NCBI RefSeq assembly: GCF_001702265.1
Contig: NZ_MAUE01000014.1
Span: forward strand, 23,259-87,258
Source of the DNA: Pseudomonas aylmerensis
Lineage (GTDB): Bacteria; Pseudomonadota; Gammaproteobacteria; Pseudomonadales; Pseudomonadaceae
Reading direction: 5' to 3'
DNA: 64,000 nucleotides
Numbering within the stretch: the stretch's first letter is position 1; every line of letters begins with the position of its first letter. Positions 47,271-55,275 of the stretch are shown here, piece after piece. The translations under genes were made by a program, and so were the position numbers. The notes under the pieces were generated by a model. It did not search any database, had not been told where the DNA came from, and was given only the letters and a program-made list of their open reading frames with translations.

Positions 47271-48059
47271 TCAGGGCGTCGGCATGACGTCAATGCGATA
47301 GGGTTCGAAAATCTTCAGCAGCTCGCCGCTGTCACGCAGGCGCTTGAGCAAGGCGGAAAAAGCCGCGCCGGTGATCGGCGCCTTGGGGCGCAGCAAGGCG
47401 TAGTGGTGGTAGACCTGGTCGATGCGCTCCGAAACCAGGAACTGCCCGGCCATGTCCGCATTGCGCACCAGGAAATCACTCAGGTAGGAACGCGTGACCA
47501 GCGCAATATCCGCACGCCCGCGCACCACCATCAGCAGGTTGCTGTCATGGGAATACGTCAACGTGGCGTTGAACTGCTCGGCCAGGTATTTGGGGTCAGG
47601 GTTGAAATGCGCGAAGGCGTAGTGATAGCCGCTGAACACCGCCAGGCGTTTGCCGGTGAGGTCGGTGAAATAGTCCTGGCCGCGATCAAGCTGCCGCTGG
47701 GCGACGAAGATTTCCGCGTCTTCCAGGCCCATGTCCACGCTGGTGTGAGGAATTTTCTGCCAGCCCCAGTCGGGGTTTTCGAAAATGGCCATGTCGATAC
47801 GGCCCTGTTCGAAATCACGAAAACGTCGCGGGATGGAGGTGGGCACCAGTACGAACTGGTAGTCGGCCTGTGAAGCATTGAGCGCTTCGACCAACTGCGG
47901 CAGCAGCCCGGTGTCGGCGCCCTGCTCGGGGCGCACGGTGTAGGGTGGAAAGTGCGCGGCGCCGATCCGTACCAATTGCGCAGCCGAAGCCGGCATCCAC
48001 CACGCGGTGCCCAGTGCCCAAAAAGTAAGTCCTGCAGCCAGCCGCCATGGCGAAAACAT
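47271..48059 (-). CDS. Periplasmic solute-binding protein (SBP family 3-like)
   Basis: The 262-residue protein has a signal peptide (cleavage near ASA-AQLVR) and the bilobed family-3 solute-binding pattern: an early FPPYTV, a GRIDMAIFENPDW segment, TGKRLAVFSGYHY, and GRADIALVTRSYL. Such proteins usually bind amino acids for an ABC importer, but no permease or ATPase gene lies beside it, so it may serve a distant transporter or a sensory role. ATG 48059 is preferred over GTG 48071; neither has a strong ribosome site. Confidence 0.8.
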   Translation of the reverse strand: MFSPWRLAAGLTFWALGTAWWMPASAAQLVRIGAAHFPPYTVRPEQGADTGLLPQLVEALNASQADYQFVLVPTSIPRRFRDFEQGRIDMAIFENPDWGWQKIPHTSVDMGLEDAEIFVAQRQLDRGQDYFTDLTGKRLAVFSGYHYAFAHFNPDPKYLAEQFNATLTYSHDSNLLMVVRGRADIALVTRSYLSDFLVRNADMAGQFLVSERIDQVYHHYALLRPKAPITGAAFSALLKRLRDSGELLKIFEPYRIDVMPTP

Positions 48060-48153
48060 CAAGGCACACACCGTTCACTACGTTAATGGCGATAAGCTAG
48101 GCGTTTTTGTCTGGCGAGACAACTTTTTCACCGTCAAATGAATAGCTTGCGCC

Positions 48154-48777
48154 TCAGTCGGGCTTCAACACCATCAGCAGGGCTTCTTCAGCCAACTCTT
48201 CCAGCGTCAGGCTGCCCTCGGCGCGAAACCAGGTGGTGGTCCAGGACAGCGCACCGGTGAGGAAACGCCGGGTGATAAACACATCGCCCTTGATGTAGCC
48301 CGCCGCCTTGGCCTCACCCAGCACCTGCAGCCAGATCTGTTCATATACATCGCGCAGGGCCAGCACCTGGGCCTGGCCCTCGGCCGACAGCGAACGCCAT
48401 TCATAGACCAACACCGCCATGGCTTCGCCACTGCCGCCCATGATCGACTGCAACTCGCAACGGATCAGCGCCAGCACGCGTTCGCGCACGGTGGTCGCTT
48501 CTTCGAGCGAGGCGCGCATCATCGCCGTGTTGTAATGAATGGTTTCCTCCATCACCGCCCGCAGGATCTCGTCCTTGCTCTTGAAGTGATGAAAGATGCT
48601 GCCGGACTGGATGCCCACGGCGCCGGCCAGGTCGCGCACCGTGGTGCGTTCAAATCCCTTGTTGCGAAACAGGTGAGCCGCGGTCTGCAGCAACTTGCCC
48701 CGGGCACTGTCGGGGTCAGTCAATTGGCCACCTTCGACCATGGTGCGCATCACCCGCAGGGCTTTTTGCTCATCCAT
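48154..48777 (-). CDS. atuR: TetR-family repressor AtuR
   Basis: The 207-residue repressor has an N-terminal TetR helix-turn-helix (about 25-70: KLLQTAAHLFRNKGFERTTV, IQSGSIFHHFKSKDEIL) and a C-terminal ligand domain. It is divergent from atuABCDEF, as in P. aeruginosa, where AtuR represses the terpene genes until an acyclic-terpenoid intermediate is present. AGAGGAGAGC precedes ATG 48777. The longer frame to 50097 is antisense to atuA and is rejected. Confidence 0.92.
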   Translation of the reverse strand: MDEQKALRVMRTMVEGGQLTDPDSARGKLLQTAAHLFRNKGFERTTVRDLAGAVGIQSGSIFHHFKSKDEILRAVMEETIHYNTAMMRASLEEATTVRERVLALIRCELQSIMGGSGEAMAVLVYEWRSLSAEGQAQVLALRDVYEQIWLQVLGEAKAAGYIKGDVFITRRFLTGALSWTTTWFRAEGSLTLEELAEEALLMVLKPD

Positions 48778-48835
48778 GCTGCTCTCCTCTACTTCTACGG
48801 ACGTCTTGGCCGGCAATTTAGGCCGTGGCCGCCAC

Positions 48836-48894
48836 CCAAGCAAGCGCTTGGGCAAAACTTGTGTCTGGAGTTTACAAACCAAGCGCTTGCTTGG
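48836..48894. promoter_or_regulatory. AtuR operator pair in the divergent atuR/atuA promoter
   Basis: CCAAGCAAGCGCTTGG (48836-48851) and its exact reverse complement CCAAGCGCTTGCTTGG (48879-48894) form a 16-base inverted pair. Each contains the ten-base palindrome CAAGCGCTTG, with centres 39 bases apart. The pair lies 58 bases before atuR and 36 bases before atuA, so repressor bound there could close both promoters. Confidence 0.8.
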
Positions 48895-48930
48895 TAGTCT
48901 CGTTGCCAGCCATTCGAGGAAGGATTTCTC

Positions 48931-50709
48931 ATGAGCAAGACGGTTCGTATCGGCTGCGCCAGTGCCTTCTGGGGCGACACGTGCACGGCCGCCGCCCAAT
49001 TGGTGCACGGCGGCGCACTGGATTACCTGGTGTTCGACTACCTGGCGGAAGTCACCCTGTCGATCCTCGCCGGTGCGCGGATCAAAGATCCCCAGGCCGG
49101 CTACGCCACGGATTTTGTCGAAGTGTTGACGCCGCTGCTCGGCGAGATCCAGCGCCAGGGCATCCGCGTGATCAGCAACGCCGGCGGTATCCACCCGCAG
49201 GCCTGCGCCGCCGCCCTGCAAGCGGCCTGCGACAAGGCTCAGGTCCCGCTGAAAATCGCCGTGTTGCTGGGTGACGACCTGCACCCTCAACTCAAGCACC
49301 TGGACGGCATCACCGATATGTTCAACGGCGCGCCGCTGCCGCCACTGTGCGTGTCGGCCAATGCCTACCTCGGCGCACCCGGGATTGTCCAGGCACTGCA
49401 GTTGGGTGCGGATATCGTGATCACCGGTCGCGTGGTCGACAGCGCGGTGGTCAGCGCAGCGCTGGTGCATGCCTTCGACTGGTCCTGGCAGGACTATGAC
49501 CGCCTGGCCCAGGCGGCACTGGCCGGGCACATCATCGAGTGCGGCGCGCAATGCACCGGCGGCAACTTTACCGATTGGCGCGACGTACCGGACTACGAGC
49601 ACATCGGCTTCCCCGTCGTCGAAGTGAGTGCCGACGGCCAGTTCACCGTGAACAAGGTCGATGGCACGGGCGGCCTGATCAGCGAACTCAGCGTGGCCGA
49701 GCAACTGCTGTATGAGATCGGCGACCCACGCGCCTACTTCTTGCCCGATGTGATCTGCGATTTCAGCCAGGTCAAATTGCACCAGCAAGGCAAACACAGC
49801 GTACGCCTGCACGGTGCCAGGGGCTTGCCGCCGACCGACCAGTACAAGGTCAGTGCAACTTACCCGGACGGCTTTCGCTGCACCGCGAGTTGCCTGATTG
49901 CCGGCATCGACGCGGTGGCCAAGGCCGAGCGCGTCAGCCAGGCGATCATCAACAAGACCGCCGAACTCTTCAGCCAGCGCGGCTGGGCGCCCTACACCGA
50001 CGTGAACATCGAGCTGCTCGGCAGCGAGGCCACCTACGGCGCCCACGCCCAGCGCCAGGATTGCCGCGAGGTGGTGGTGAAGATGGCGGTGCGGCACCCG
50101 AGCAAACAGGCCTTGGTGCTGTTCGCCCGCGAGATCGCCCAGGCGGCTACCGGCATGGCGCCGGGGCTGACCGGCATTGTCGGGGGACGCCCGACGGTGT
50201 ACCCGCTGATTCGCCTGTTTTCATTCCTGATCGACAAGTCCGCCTGTGAGGTGGTGATCGACTTCCAGGGCGACAAACACCCCTGCGTGCTGCCGACGGC
50301 CGACGCCCCTCTCCTGCCGGCCGCTGCCGTGGATCCGCCCAAACCCCAAGGCCGCGCCGACGCCAGTGTGCCGTTGGTGAAGCTGGCCGTGGCGCGCTCC
50401 GGCGACAAGGGCAACCACAGCAATATCGGCGTGATCGCGCGCGCGCCGGAGTACCTGCCGTGGATCGCCGAGGCGCTGACCCCGGAAGTCATCGTCGACT
50501 GGATGGGCCACGTGCTCGACCCCGTGCACGGCCGCGTCGAGCGCTGGTACCTGCCCGGCAGCCACAGCCTCAACTTCCTGCTGGAGAACGCGCTGGGCGG
50601 TGGCGGCATCGCCAGCCTGCGCATCGACCCGCAAGGCAAGGCCTTCGCCCAGCAACTGCTGGAAATCCCCATCGCCGTGCCGCAACACATCGCTGATCAA
50701 CTCACTTAA
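48931..50709 (+). CDS. atuA: Acyclic terpene utilisation protein AtuA
   Basis: The 592-residue protein belongs to the DUF1446/AtuA family, needed for growth on citronellol and geraniol; its exact reaction is unsettled. Typical segments include [12 protein letters not shown] at the start, [30 protein letters not shown], and GRVVDSAVV, with a C-terminal [16 protein letters not shown]. It is the first gene of the operon, 36 bases after the operator. Confidence 0.94.
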   Translation: MSKTVRIGCASAFWGDTCTAAAQLVHGGALDYLVFDYLAEVTLSILAGARIKDPQAGYATDFVEVLTPLLGEIQRQGIRVISNAGGIHPQACAAALQAACDKAQVPLKIAVLLGDDLHPQLKHLDGITDMFNGAPLPPLCVSANAYLGAPGIVQALQLGADIVITGRVVDSAVVSAALVHAFDWSWQDYDRLAQAALAGHIIECGAQCTGGNFTDWRDVPDYEHIGFPVVEVSADGQFTVNKVDGTGGLISELSVAEQLLYEIGDPRAYFLPDVICDFSQVKLHQQGKHSVRLHGARGLPPTDQYKVSATYPDGFRCTASCLIAGIDAVAKAERVSQAIINKTAELFSQRGWAPYTDVNIELLGSEATYGAHAQRQDCREVVVKMAVRHPSKQALVLFAREIAQAATGMAPGLTGIVGGRPTVYPLIRLFSFLIDKSACEVVIDFQGDKHPCVLPTADAPLLPAAAVDPPKPQGRADASVPLVKLAVARSGDKGNHSNIGVIARAPEYLPWIAEALTPEVIVDWMGHVLDPVHGRVERWYLPGSHSLNFLLENALGGGGIASLRIDPQGKAFAQQLLEIPIAVPQHIADQLT

Positions 50710-50721
50710 AGGAGCGTTGCC

Positions 50722-51594
50722 GTGGCCTTCGATTCGATCTTCAAAGCCGACCTGTTCCAGGGACACACCGTGATCGTCACCGGCGGTGGCAGCGGGATTG
50801 GCCGCTGCACCGCCCACGAGCTGGCGGCCCTTGGCGCCCGCGTGATCCTGGTCGGACGCAAGCCGGAAAAGCTGCAGAAGGTCGCGGCGGAAATTGCCGA
50901 GGATGGCGGCACTGCCCATTGGCAGGCCTGCGATATTCGTGATGAAGAGGCGGTGAAAGCGCTGGTCACGCAGATCATTCAAGCACATGGCCCAGTGCAT
51001 GGCCTGGTGAATAACGCCGGCGGCCAGTACCCGTCGCCGCTCGCGTCGATCAACCAGAAGGGCTTTGAAACGGTGCTGCGCACCAACTTGGTGGGCGGTT
51101 TCCTGATGGCGCGGGAAGTGTTCAACCAGTCGATGAGCAAGCATGGCGGTGCCATCGTCAACATGCTTGCCGACATGTGGGGCGGCATGCCCGGCATGGG
51201 CCACTCCGGCGCGGCACGCTCGGGCATGGACAACTTCACCAAGACCGCCGCCTTCGAATGGGGGTATGCCGGGGTGCGGGTCAATGCCGTGGCGCCGGGA
51301 TGGATCGCCTCCAGTGGCATGGACACTTACGAGGGCGCGTTCAAGGCGGTGATCCCGACCCTGCGTGAACACGTGCCGCTCAAGCGGATCGGCACCGAGT
51401 CGGAAGTCAGCGCGGCCATCGTGTTTCTGCTCAGCCCCGCCGCGGCCTTTGTCAGCGGCAGCACCCTGCGCATCGACGGCGCCGCCAGCCTGGGCAGCCG
51501 CGCCTGGCCGTTGCACAAGGCCGCGTCGCCAAGTGAACCTTTCAACGGTTTTCACCGCGCGTACCTGCCCGATGTCCTCAAGGCGGAGCGCTGA
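50722..51594 (+). CDS. atuB: Short-chain dehydrogenase AtuB
   Basis: The 290-residue protein is an SDR with the cofactor motif TGGGSGIG (21-28), the NNAGG segment, and an altered active-site region: the usual Y-x3-K position falls in GHSGAARSGMDNFTK, where the tyrosine appears replaced. This resembles the 2,4-dienoyl-CoA-reductase-like SDR branch, which uses other catalytic residues. In the Atu pathway it is thought to oxidise citronellol/geraniol intermediates or to act on a later CoA ester. GTG 50722 follows AAAGGAG. Twelve bases separate it from atuA. Confidence 0.9.
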   Translation: MAFDSIFKADLFQGHTVIVTGGGSGIGRCTAHELAALGARVILVGRKPEKLQKVAAEIAEDGGTAHWQACDIRDEEAVKALVTQIIQAHGPVHGLVNNAGGQYPSPLASINQKGFETVLRTNLVGGFLMAREVFNQSMSKHGGAIVNMLADMWGGMPGMGHSGAARSGMDNFTKTAAFEWGYAGVRVNAVAPGWIASSGMDTYEGAFKAVIPTLREHVPLKRIGTESEVSAAIVFLLSPAAAFVSGSTLRIDGAASLGSRAWPLHKAASPSEPFNGFHRAYLPDVLKAER

Positions 51595-51597
51595 ACC

Positions 51598-53214
51598 ATG
51601 CCGGTGATTGAAAGCCTGATCGACGCCCACAGCCCGCAGTTTGCGCAGAACCGCGAAGCCATGCTGGAAGGCATCCAACACCTGCGCCAGCTGGAACACG
51701 CGCTGCTCGCCAAGGCGCAGGCGGCCAAACCGAAGTTCGACCAGCGCGGCCAACTGCTGCCACGCGAACGCCTCAATTTGCTGCTGGACCCCGGCGCACC
51801 GTTCCTCGAACTGGCGAGCCTGGCCGGCTACAAACTGCATGATGACAAGGACGGCAGCGCCGCCGGTGGCGGCTTGATCGCCGGCATCGGCTACGTCAGC
51901 GGCGTACGCATGCTGGTGGTGGCCAATAACAGCGCAATCAAGGGCGGCACCATTTCCCCCACGGGCCTGAAGAAATCCCTGCGCCTGCAACAGATCGCCA
52001 TGGAGAACAAACTGCCGGTGGTGACCCTGGCCGAAAGCGGCGGGGCCAACCTCAACTATGCCGCCGAGATTTTCGTCGAAGGCGCGCGCAGCTTCGCCAA
52101 CCAGGCGCGCATGTCGGCCATGGGCTTGCCGCAGATCACCGTGGTGCACGGCTCGGCCACTGCAGGTGGGGCGTATCAGCCGGGGTTGTCGGACTACGTG
52201 GTGGTGGTGCGCGGCAAGGCCAAGCTGTTCCTCGCCGGCCCGCCGCTGCTCAAGGCCGCCACCGGTGAAATCGCCACGGATGAAGAACTGGGCGGCGCCG
52301 AGATGCATGCGCAAACCGCCGGTACCGCCGAATACCTGGCGGAAAACGATGCCGACGGCGTGCGCATCGTGCGCGAGATTGTCAGCCTGTTGCCGTGGGA
52401 TGAGCGCCTGCCGCCGGCGTCGAGACGGGCGTATGCCGAGCCGCTGTATCCCATCGACGAGCTGTTGGGGTTGATTCCCGATGACCCGAAGAAACCCTAT
52501 GACGTGCGCGAGATCCTCGCGCGGCTGGCGGACGGCTCGCAGTTCCTCGAGTTCAAGGGCGAGTTCGATGCCCACACGGTCTGCGGCCACCTGCAGATCC
52601 AGGGGCGCGCCGTCGGCGTGATCGGCAACAACGGCCCGATCACGCCCAAGGGCGCGAGCAAGGCCGCCCAGTTCATCCAACTGTGCGACCAGAGCCGCAC
52701 GCCTCTGTTGTTCCTGCACAACACCACCGGGTTCATGGTGGGCACCGAGTCGGAGCAACAAGGCGTGATCAAGCACGGTGCGAAGATGATCCAGGCGGTG
52801 GCCAACGCGCGGGTGCCTAAACTCACGGTGGTGGTCGGCGGTTCGTACGGCGCCGGCAACTATGCGATGTGCGGGCGTGGCCTGGACCCGCGGTTTATCT
52901 TCGCCTGGCCCAACAGCCGCACGGCGGTCATGGGCGGTGCACAGGCGGGCAAGGTGCTGCGGATTGTCACCGAGGCCAAGCAGTTGAAGGACGGCCTGGT
53001 GCCGGATCCCAAGGTGCTGGACATGCTCGAGCAGGTCACGGCGCAGAAGCTCGACAGCCAATCCACTGCGCTGTATGGCAGTGCGAATCTGTGGGATGAC
53101 GGGCTGATTGATCCCCGCGATACCCGCACGCTGCTGGGGTTGCTGCTGGATATTTGTCATGAGGCTGATGTGCGGCAGTTGCAGCCCAACAGCTTTGGCG
53201 TGGCGCGTTTCTAA
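51598..53214 (+). CDS. atuC: Geranyl-CoA carboxylase beta subunit AtuC
   Basis: The 538-residue carboxyltransferase moves carboxyl from biotin on AtuF to geranyl-CoA, giving isohexenyl-glutaconyl-CoA. Carboxyltransferase marks: RERLNLLLDPGAPFLELASL, ESGGANL, VHGSATAGGAYQPG, and the second half with GNNGPITPKGASKAAQF and PNSRTAVMGGAQAGKVL. Geranyl- and methylcrotonyl-CoA carboxylases look alike; the atu context decides. It starts three bases after the atuB stop. Confidence 0.93.
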   Translation: MPVIESLIDAHSPQFAQNREAMLEGIQHLRQLEHALLAKAQAAKPKFDQRGQLLPRERLNLLLDPGAPFLELASLAGYKLHDDKDGSAAGGGLIAGIGYVSGVRMLVVANNSAIKGGTISPTGLKKSLRLQQIAMENKLPVVTLAESGGANLNYAAEIFVEGARSFANQARMSAMGLPQITVVHGSATAGGAYQPGLSDYVVVVRGKAKLFLAGPPLLKAATGEIATDEELGGAEMHAQTAGTAEYLAENDADGVRIVREIVSLLPWDERLPPASRRAYAEPLYPIDELLGLIPDDPKKPYDVREILARLADGSQFLEFKGEFDAHTVCGHLQIQGRAVGVIGNNGPITPKGASKAAQFIQLCDQSRTPLLFLHNTTGFMVGTESEQQGVIKHGAKMIQAVANARVPKLTVVVGGSYGAGNYAMCGRGLDPRFIFAWPNSRTAVMGGAQAGKVLRIVTEAKQLKDGLVPDPKVLDMLEQVTAQKLDSQSTALYGSANLWDDGLIDPRDTRTLLGLLLDICHEADVRQLQPNSFGVARF

Positions 53215-53234
53215 CGCTCAGGAGAACAACAACA

Positions 53235-54392
53235 ATGATCTTCACCCAGGAACACCAGGCACTGCGCCGCACCGTCCGCGCCTTCGTCGACCGCGAGATC
53301 AACCCCCATGTGGATGAATGGGAAAAAGCCGGGCGCTTCCCCATCCACGAGATTTTTCGCAAGGCCGGCGACCTCGGCCTGCTGGGCATCTCCAAGCCGG
53401 AACAGTTCGGCGGCATGGGCCTGGACTACAGCTATTCGATCGTCGCCGCCGAAGAGTTCGGCACCATCCGCTGCGGTGGCATCCCCATGTCCATCGGCGT
53501 GCAGACCGACATGTGCACCCCCGCCCTCGCCCGCTTCGGTTCCGATGAACTGCGCGATGAATTCCTGCGCCCGGCCATCAGCGGCGAACAGGTGGGCTGT
53601 ATCGGCGTGTCGGAAACCGGCGCCGGTTCCGACGTGGCCGGGCTGAAAACCCACGCGCGCAAGGACGGCGACGACTACGTGATCAACGGCAGCAAAATGT
53701 GGATCACCAACTCGCCCAGCGCCGATTTTATCTGCCTGCTGGCCAACACTTCCGATGACAAGCCGCACATCAACAAGTCGCTGATCATGGTGCCGATGAA
53801 CACCCCGGGGATCAGCGTCAGCCCGCCCCTGGAAAAGCTCGGCATGCACAGTTCGGAAACGGCCCAGGTGTTTTTCGATGACGTGCGCGTGCCACAGCGC
53901 AACCGCATCGGCCACGAAGGCGCAGGCTTCATGATGCAGATGCTGCAATTCCAGGAAGAACGGCTGTTTGGCGCGGCCAATATGATCAAGGGCCTGGAGT
54001 ACTGCATCGACAGCACCATCGCCTATTGCCAGGAGCGCCAGACCTTCGGCAAGGCGCTGATCGACAACCAGGTCATCCACTTTCGCCTGGCCGAGCTGGC
54101 CACCGAAATCGAATGCCTGCGCGCACTGGTCTACCAGGCCACCGAGCAATACATCAAAGGCCAGGACGTGACGCGCCTGGCCTCCATGGCCAAGCTCAAG
54201 GCCGGGCGCCTGGGCCGTGAAGTCAGCGACAGTTGCCTGCAATACTGGGGCGGCATGGGCTTCATGTGGGACAACCCGGTGGCGCGGGCTTATCGCGATG
54301 TGCGCCTGGTCTCGATTGGCGGCGGCGCCGACGAAATCATGCTGGGCATCATCTGCAAACTGATGGGCACCTTGCCGGGGAAAAAAGCATGA
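53235..54392 (+). CDS. atuD: Citronellyl-CoA dehydrogenase AtuD
   Basis: The 385-residue FAD enzyme oxidises citronellyl-CoA to geranyl-CoA. The acyl-CoA dehydrogenase pattern is clear: an N-terminal helical domain, IGVSETGAGSDVAGL (FAD/substrate loop), GSKMWITNSPSADF, and the C-terminal LQYWGGMGFMWDNPVARAYR stretch. CAGGAGAACAACAAC precedes the ATG. Its stop overlaps the atuE start by four bases. Confidence 0.93.
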   Translation: MIFTQEHQALRRTVRAFVDREINPHVDEWEKAGRFPIHEIFRKAGDLGLLGISKPEQFGGMGLDYSYSIVAAEEFGTIRCGGIPMSIGVQTDMCTPALARFGSDELRDEFLRPAISGEQVGCIGVSETGAGSDVAGLKTHARKDGDDYVINGSKMWITNSPSADFICLLANTSDDKPHINKSLIMVPMNTPGISVSPPLEKLGMHSSETAQVFFDDVRVPQRNRIGHEGAGFMMQMLQFQEERLFGAANMIKGLEYCIDSTIAYCQERQTFGKALIDNQVIHFRLAELATEIECLRALVYQATEQYIKGQDVTRLASMAKLKAGRLGREVSDSCLQYWGGMGFMWDNPVARAYRDVRLVSIGGGADEIMLGIICKLMGTLPGKKA

Positions 54393-55150
54393 ACACGCTC
54401 TTGCTGGAGCCGCATAACGGCGTGCTGCACATCACCCTCAATCGCCCTGAAAATCGCAATGCGATGAGCCTGGAAATGGTCAATGAACTGCGCGCGGTGC
54501 TGGCGCAACTCGACGGCCAGGTACGCGCCTTGGTGATCAGCGGCGCCGGCGGGCATTTCTGCGCCGGGGCCGATGTGAAGGACCTGGTCACGGCGGGCAC
54601 TCAACTCCAGGCGCTGAACCGGGCGTTTGGCACCTTGTTGCAAGAAGTCGAGGCGGTTCCCCAAGTCGTGATCGTGGTGCTGCAAGGCGCGGTGCTGGGC
54701 GGCGGCTTTGGCCTGGCGTGCGTGAGTGATATCGCGATTGCCGATCACCAGGCGCAGTTCGGTTTGCCGGAAACCAGCCTGGGCTTGCTGCCGGCGCAGA
54801 TTGCGCCGTTCGTGGTCAAGCGTATCGGCCTGACCCAGGCCCGCCGACTGGCACTCACGGCGGCGCGCTTTGACGGCCTTGAAGCCGAGCGGCTGGGCGT
54901 CGTGCACTTCACCGAGCGCGACCCGCAGGCATTGGCGGAGCGCCTCGACGAGGTGCTAGGGCAGGTACTGCGCTGCGCGCCGGGAGCGAATGGACGGACC
55001 AAATCCCTGTTGCTGGCGAGTGTGGACGAGCCGCTTGAGGCGGTGCTGGATCGCGGCGCGCAGTGGTTTGCCGAGGCGGTGAGAAGTGAAGAAGGGATTG
55101 AGGGGACGCAGGCGTTTGTGCAGAAGCGCAAACCGCGGTGGTGCAAATGA
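54389..55150 (+). CDS. atuE: Isohexenyl-glutaconyl-CoA hydratase AtuE
   Basis: The 253-residue crotonase-fold enzyme hydrates the AtuC/AtuF product. Crotonase marks: LNRPENRNAMSLEM, the oxyanion loop GAGGHFCAGADVKDL and the second one VLQGAVLGGGFGLACVSDIAIA. It begins as an ATGA overlap with atuD; the longer open frame is a run-in through atuD. The tail KRKPRW is common in the family. Confidence 0.93.
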   Translation: MNTLLLEPHNGVLHITLNRPENRNAMSLEMVNELRAVLAQLDGQVRALVISGAGGHFCAGADVKDLVTAGTQLQALNRAFGTLLQEVEAVPQVVIVVLQGAVLGGGFGLACVSDIAIADHQAQFGLPETSLGLLPAQIAPFVVKRIGLTQARRLALTAARFDGLEAERLGVVHFTERDPQALAERLDEVLGQVLRCAPGANGRTKSLLLASVDEPLEAVLDRGAQWFAEAVRSEEGIEGTQAFVQKRKPRWCK

Positions 55151-55153
55151 CGT

Positions 55154-55177
55154 CTTCGCAGGCAAGCCAACGCCCAC
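55154..55177. repeat. Solitary REP half-site in the atu operon
   Basis: CTTCGCAGGCAAGCCAACGC and the following CCAC match one arm of the GGCTTGCCTGCGAAG REP family, without a partner arm. The 125-base gap between atuE and atuF otherwise shows no gene, and CAAGGGATAAGCCC supplies the atuF ribosome site. Confidence 0.65.
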
Positions 55178-55275
55178 AGGGAAATGCATTCCAACGGTGA
55201 GAGCGGCGCTGCGACAACCCGACCTGCCCGCAATGAGGCCCGAACCATCACCTCCATCAGTCAAGGGATAAGCCC

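Noticed and set aside
48154..50097. 647-residue form of the TetR repressor
   Set aside because: The first 440 residues are antisense to atuA and cross the operator region; the TetR domain starts naturally after ATG 48777 with a strong ribosome site.
50221..53160. 979-codon minus-strand frame opposite atuA-atuC
   Set aside because: It is a shadow of three well-identified atu genes, with the typical His/Gln/Val-rich antisense composition and no ribosome site.
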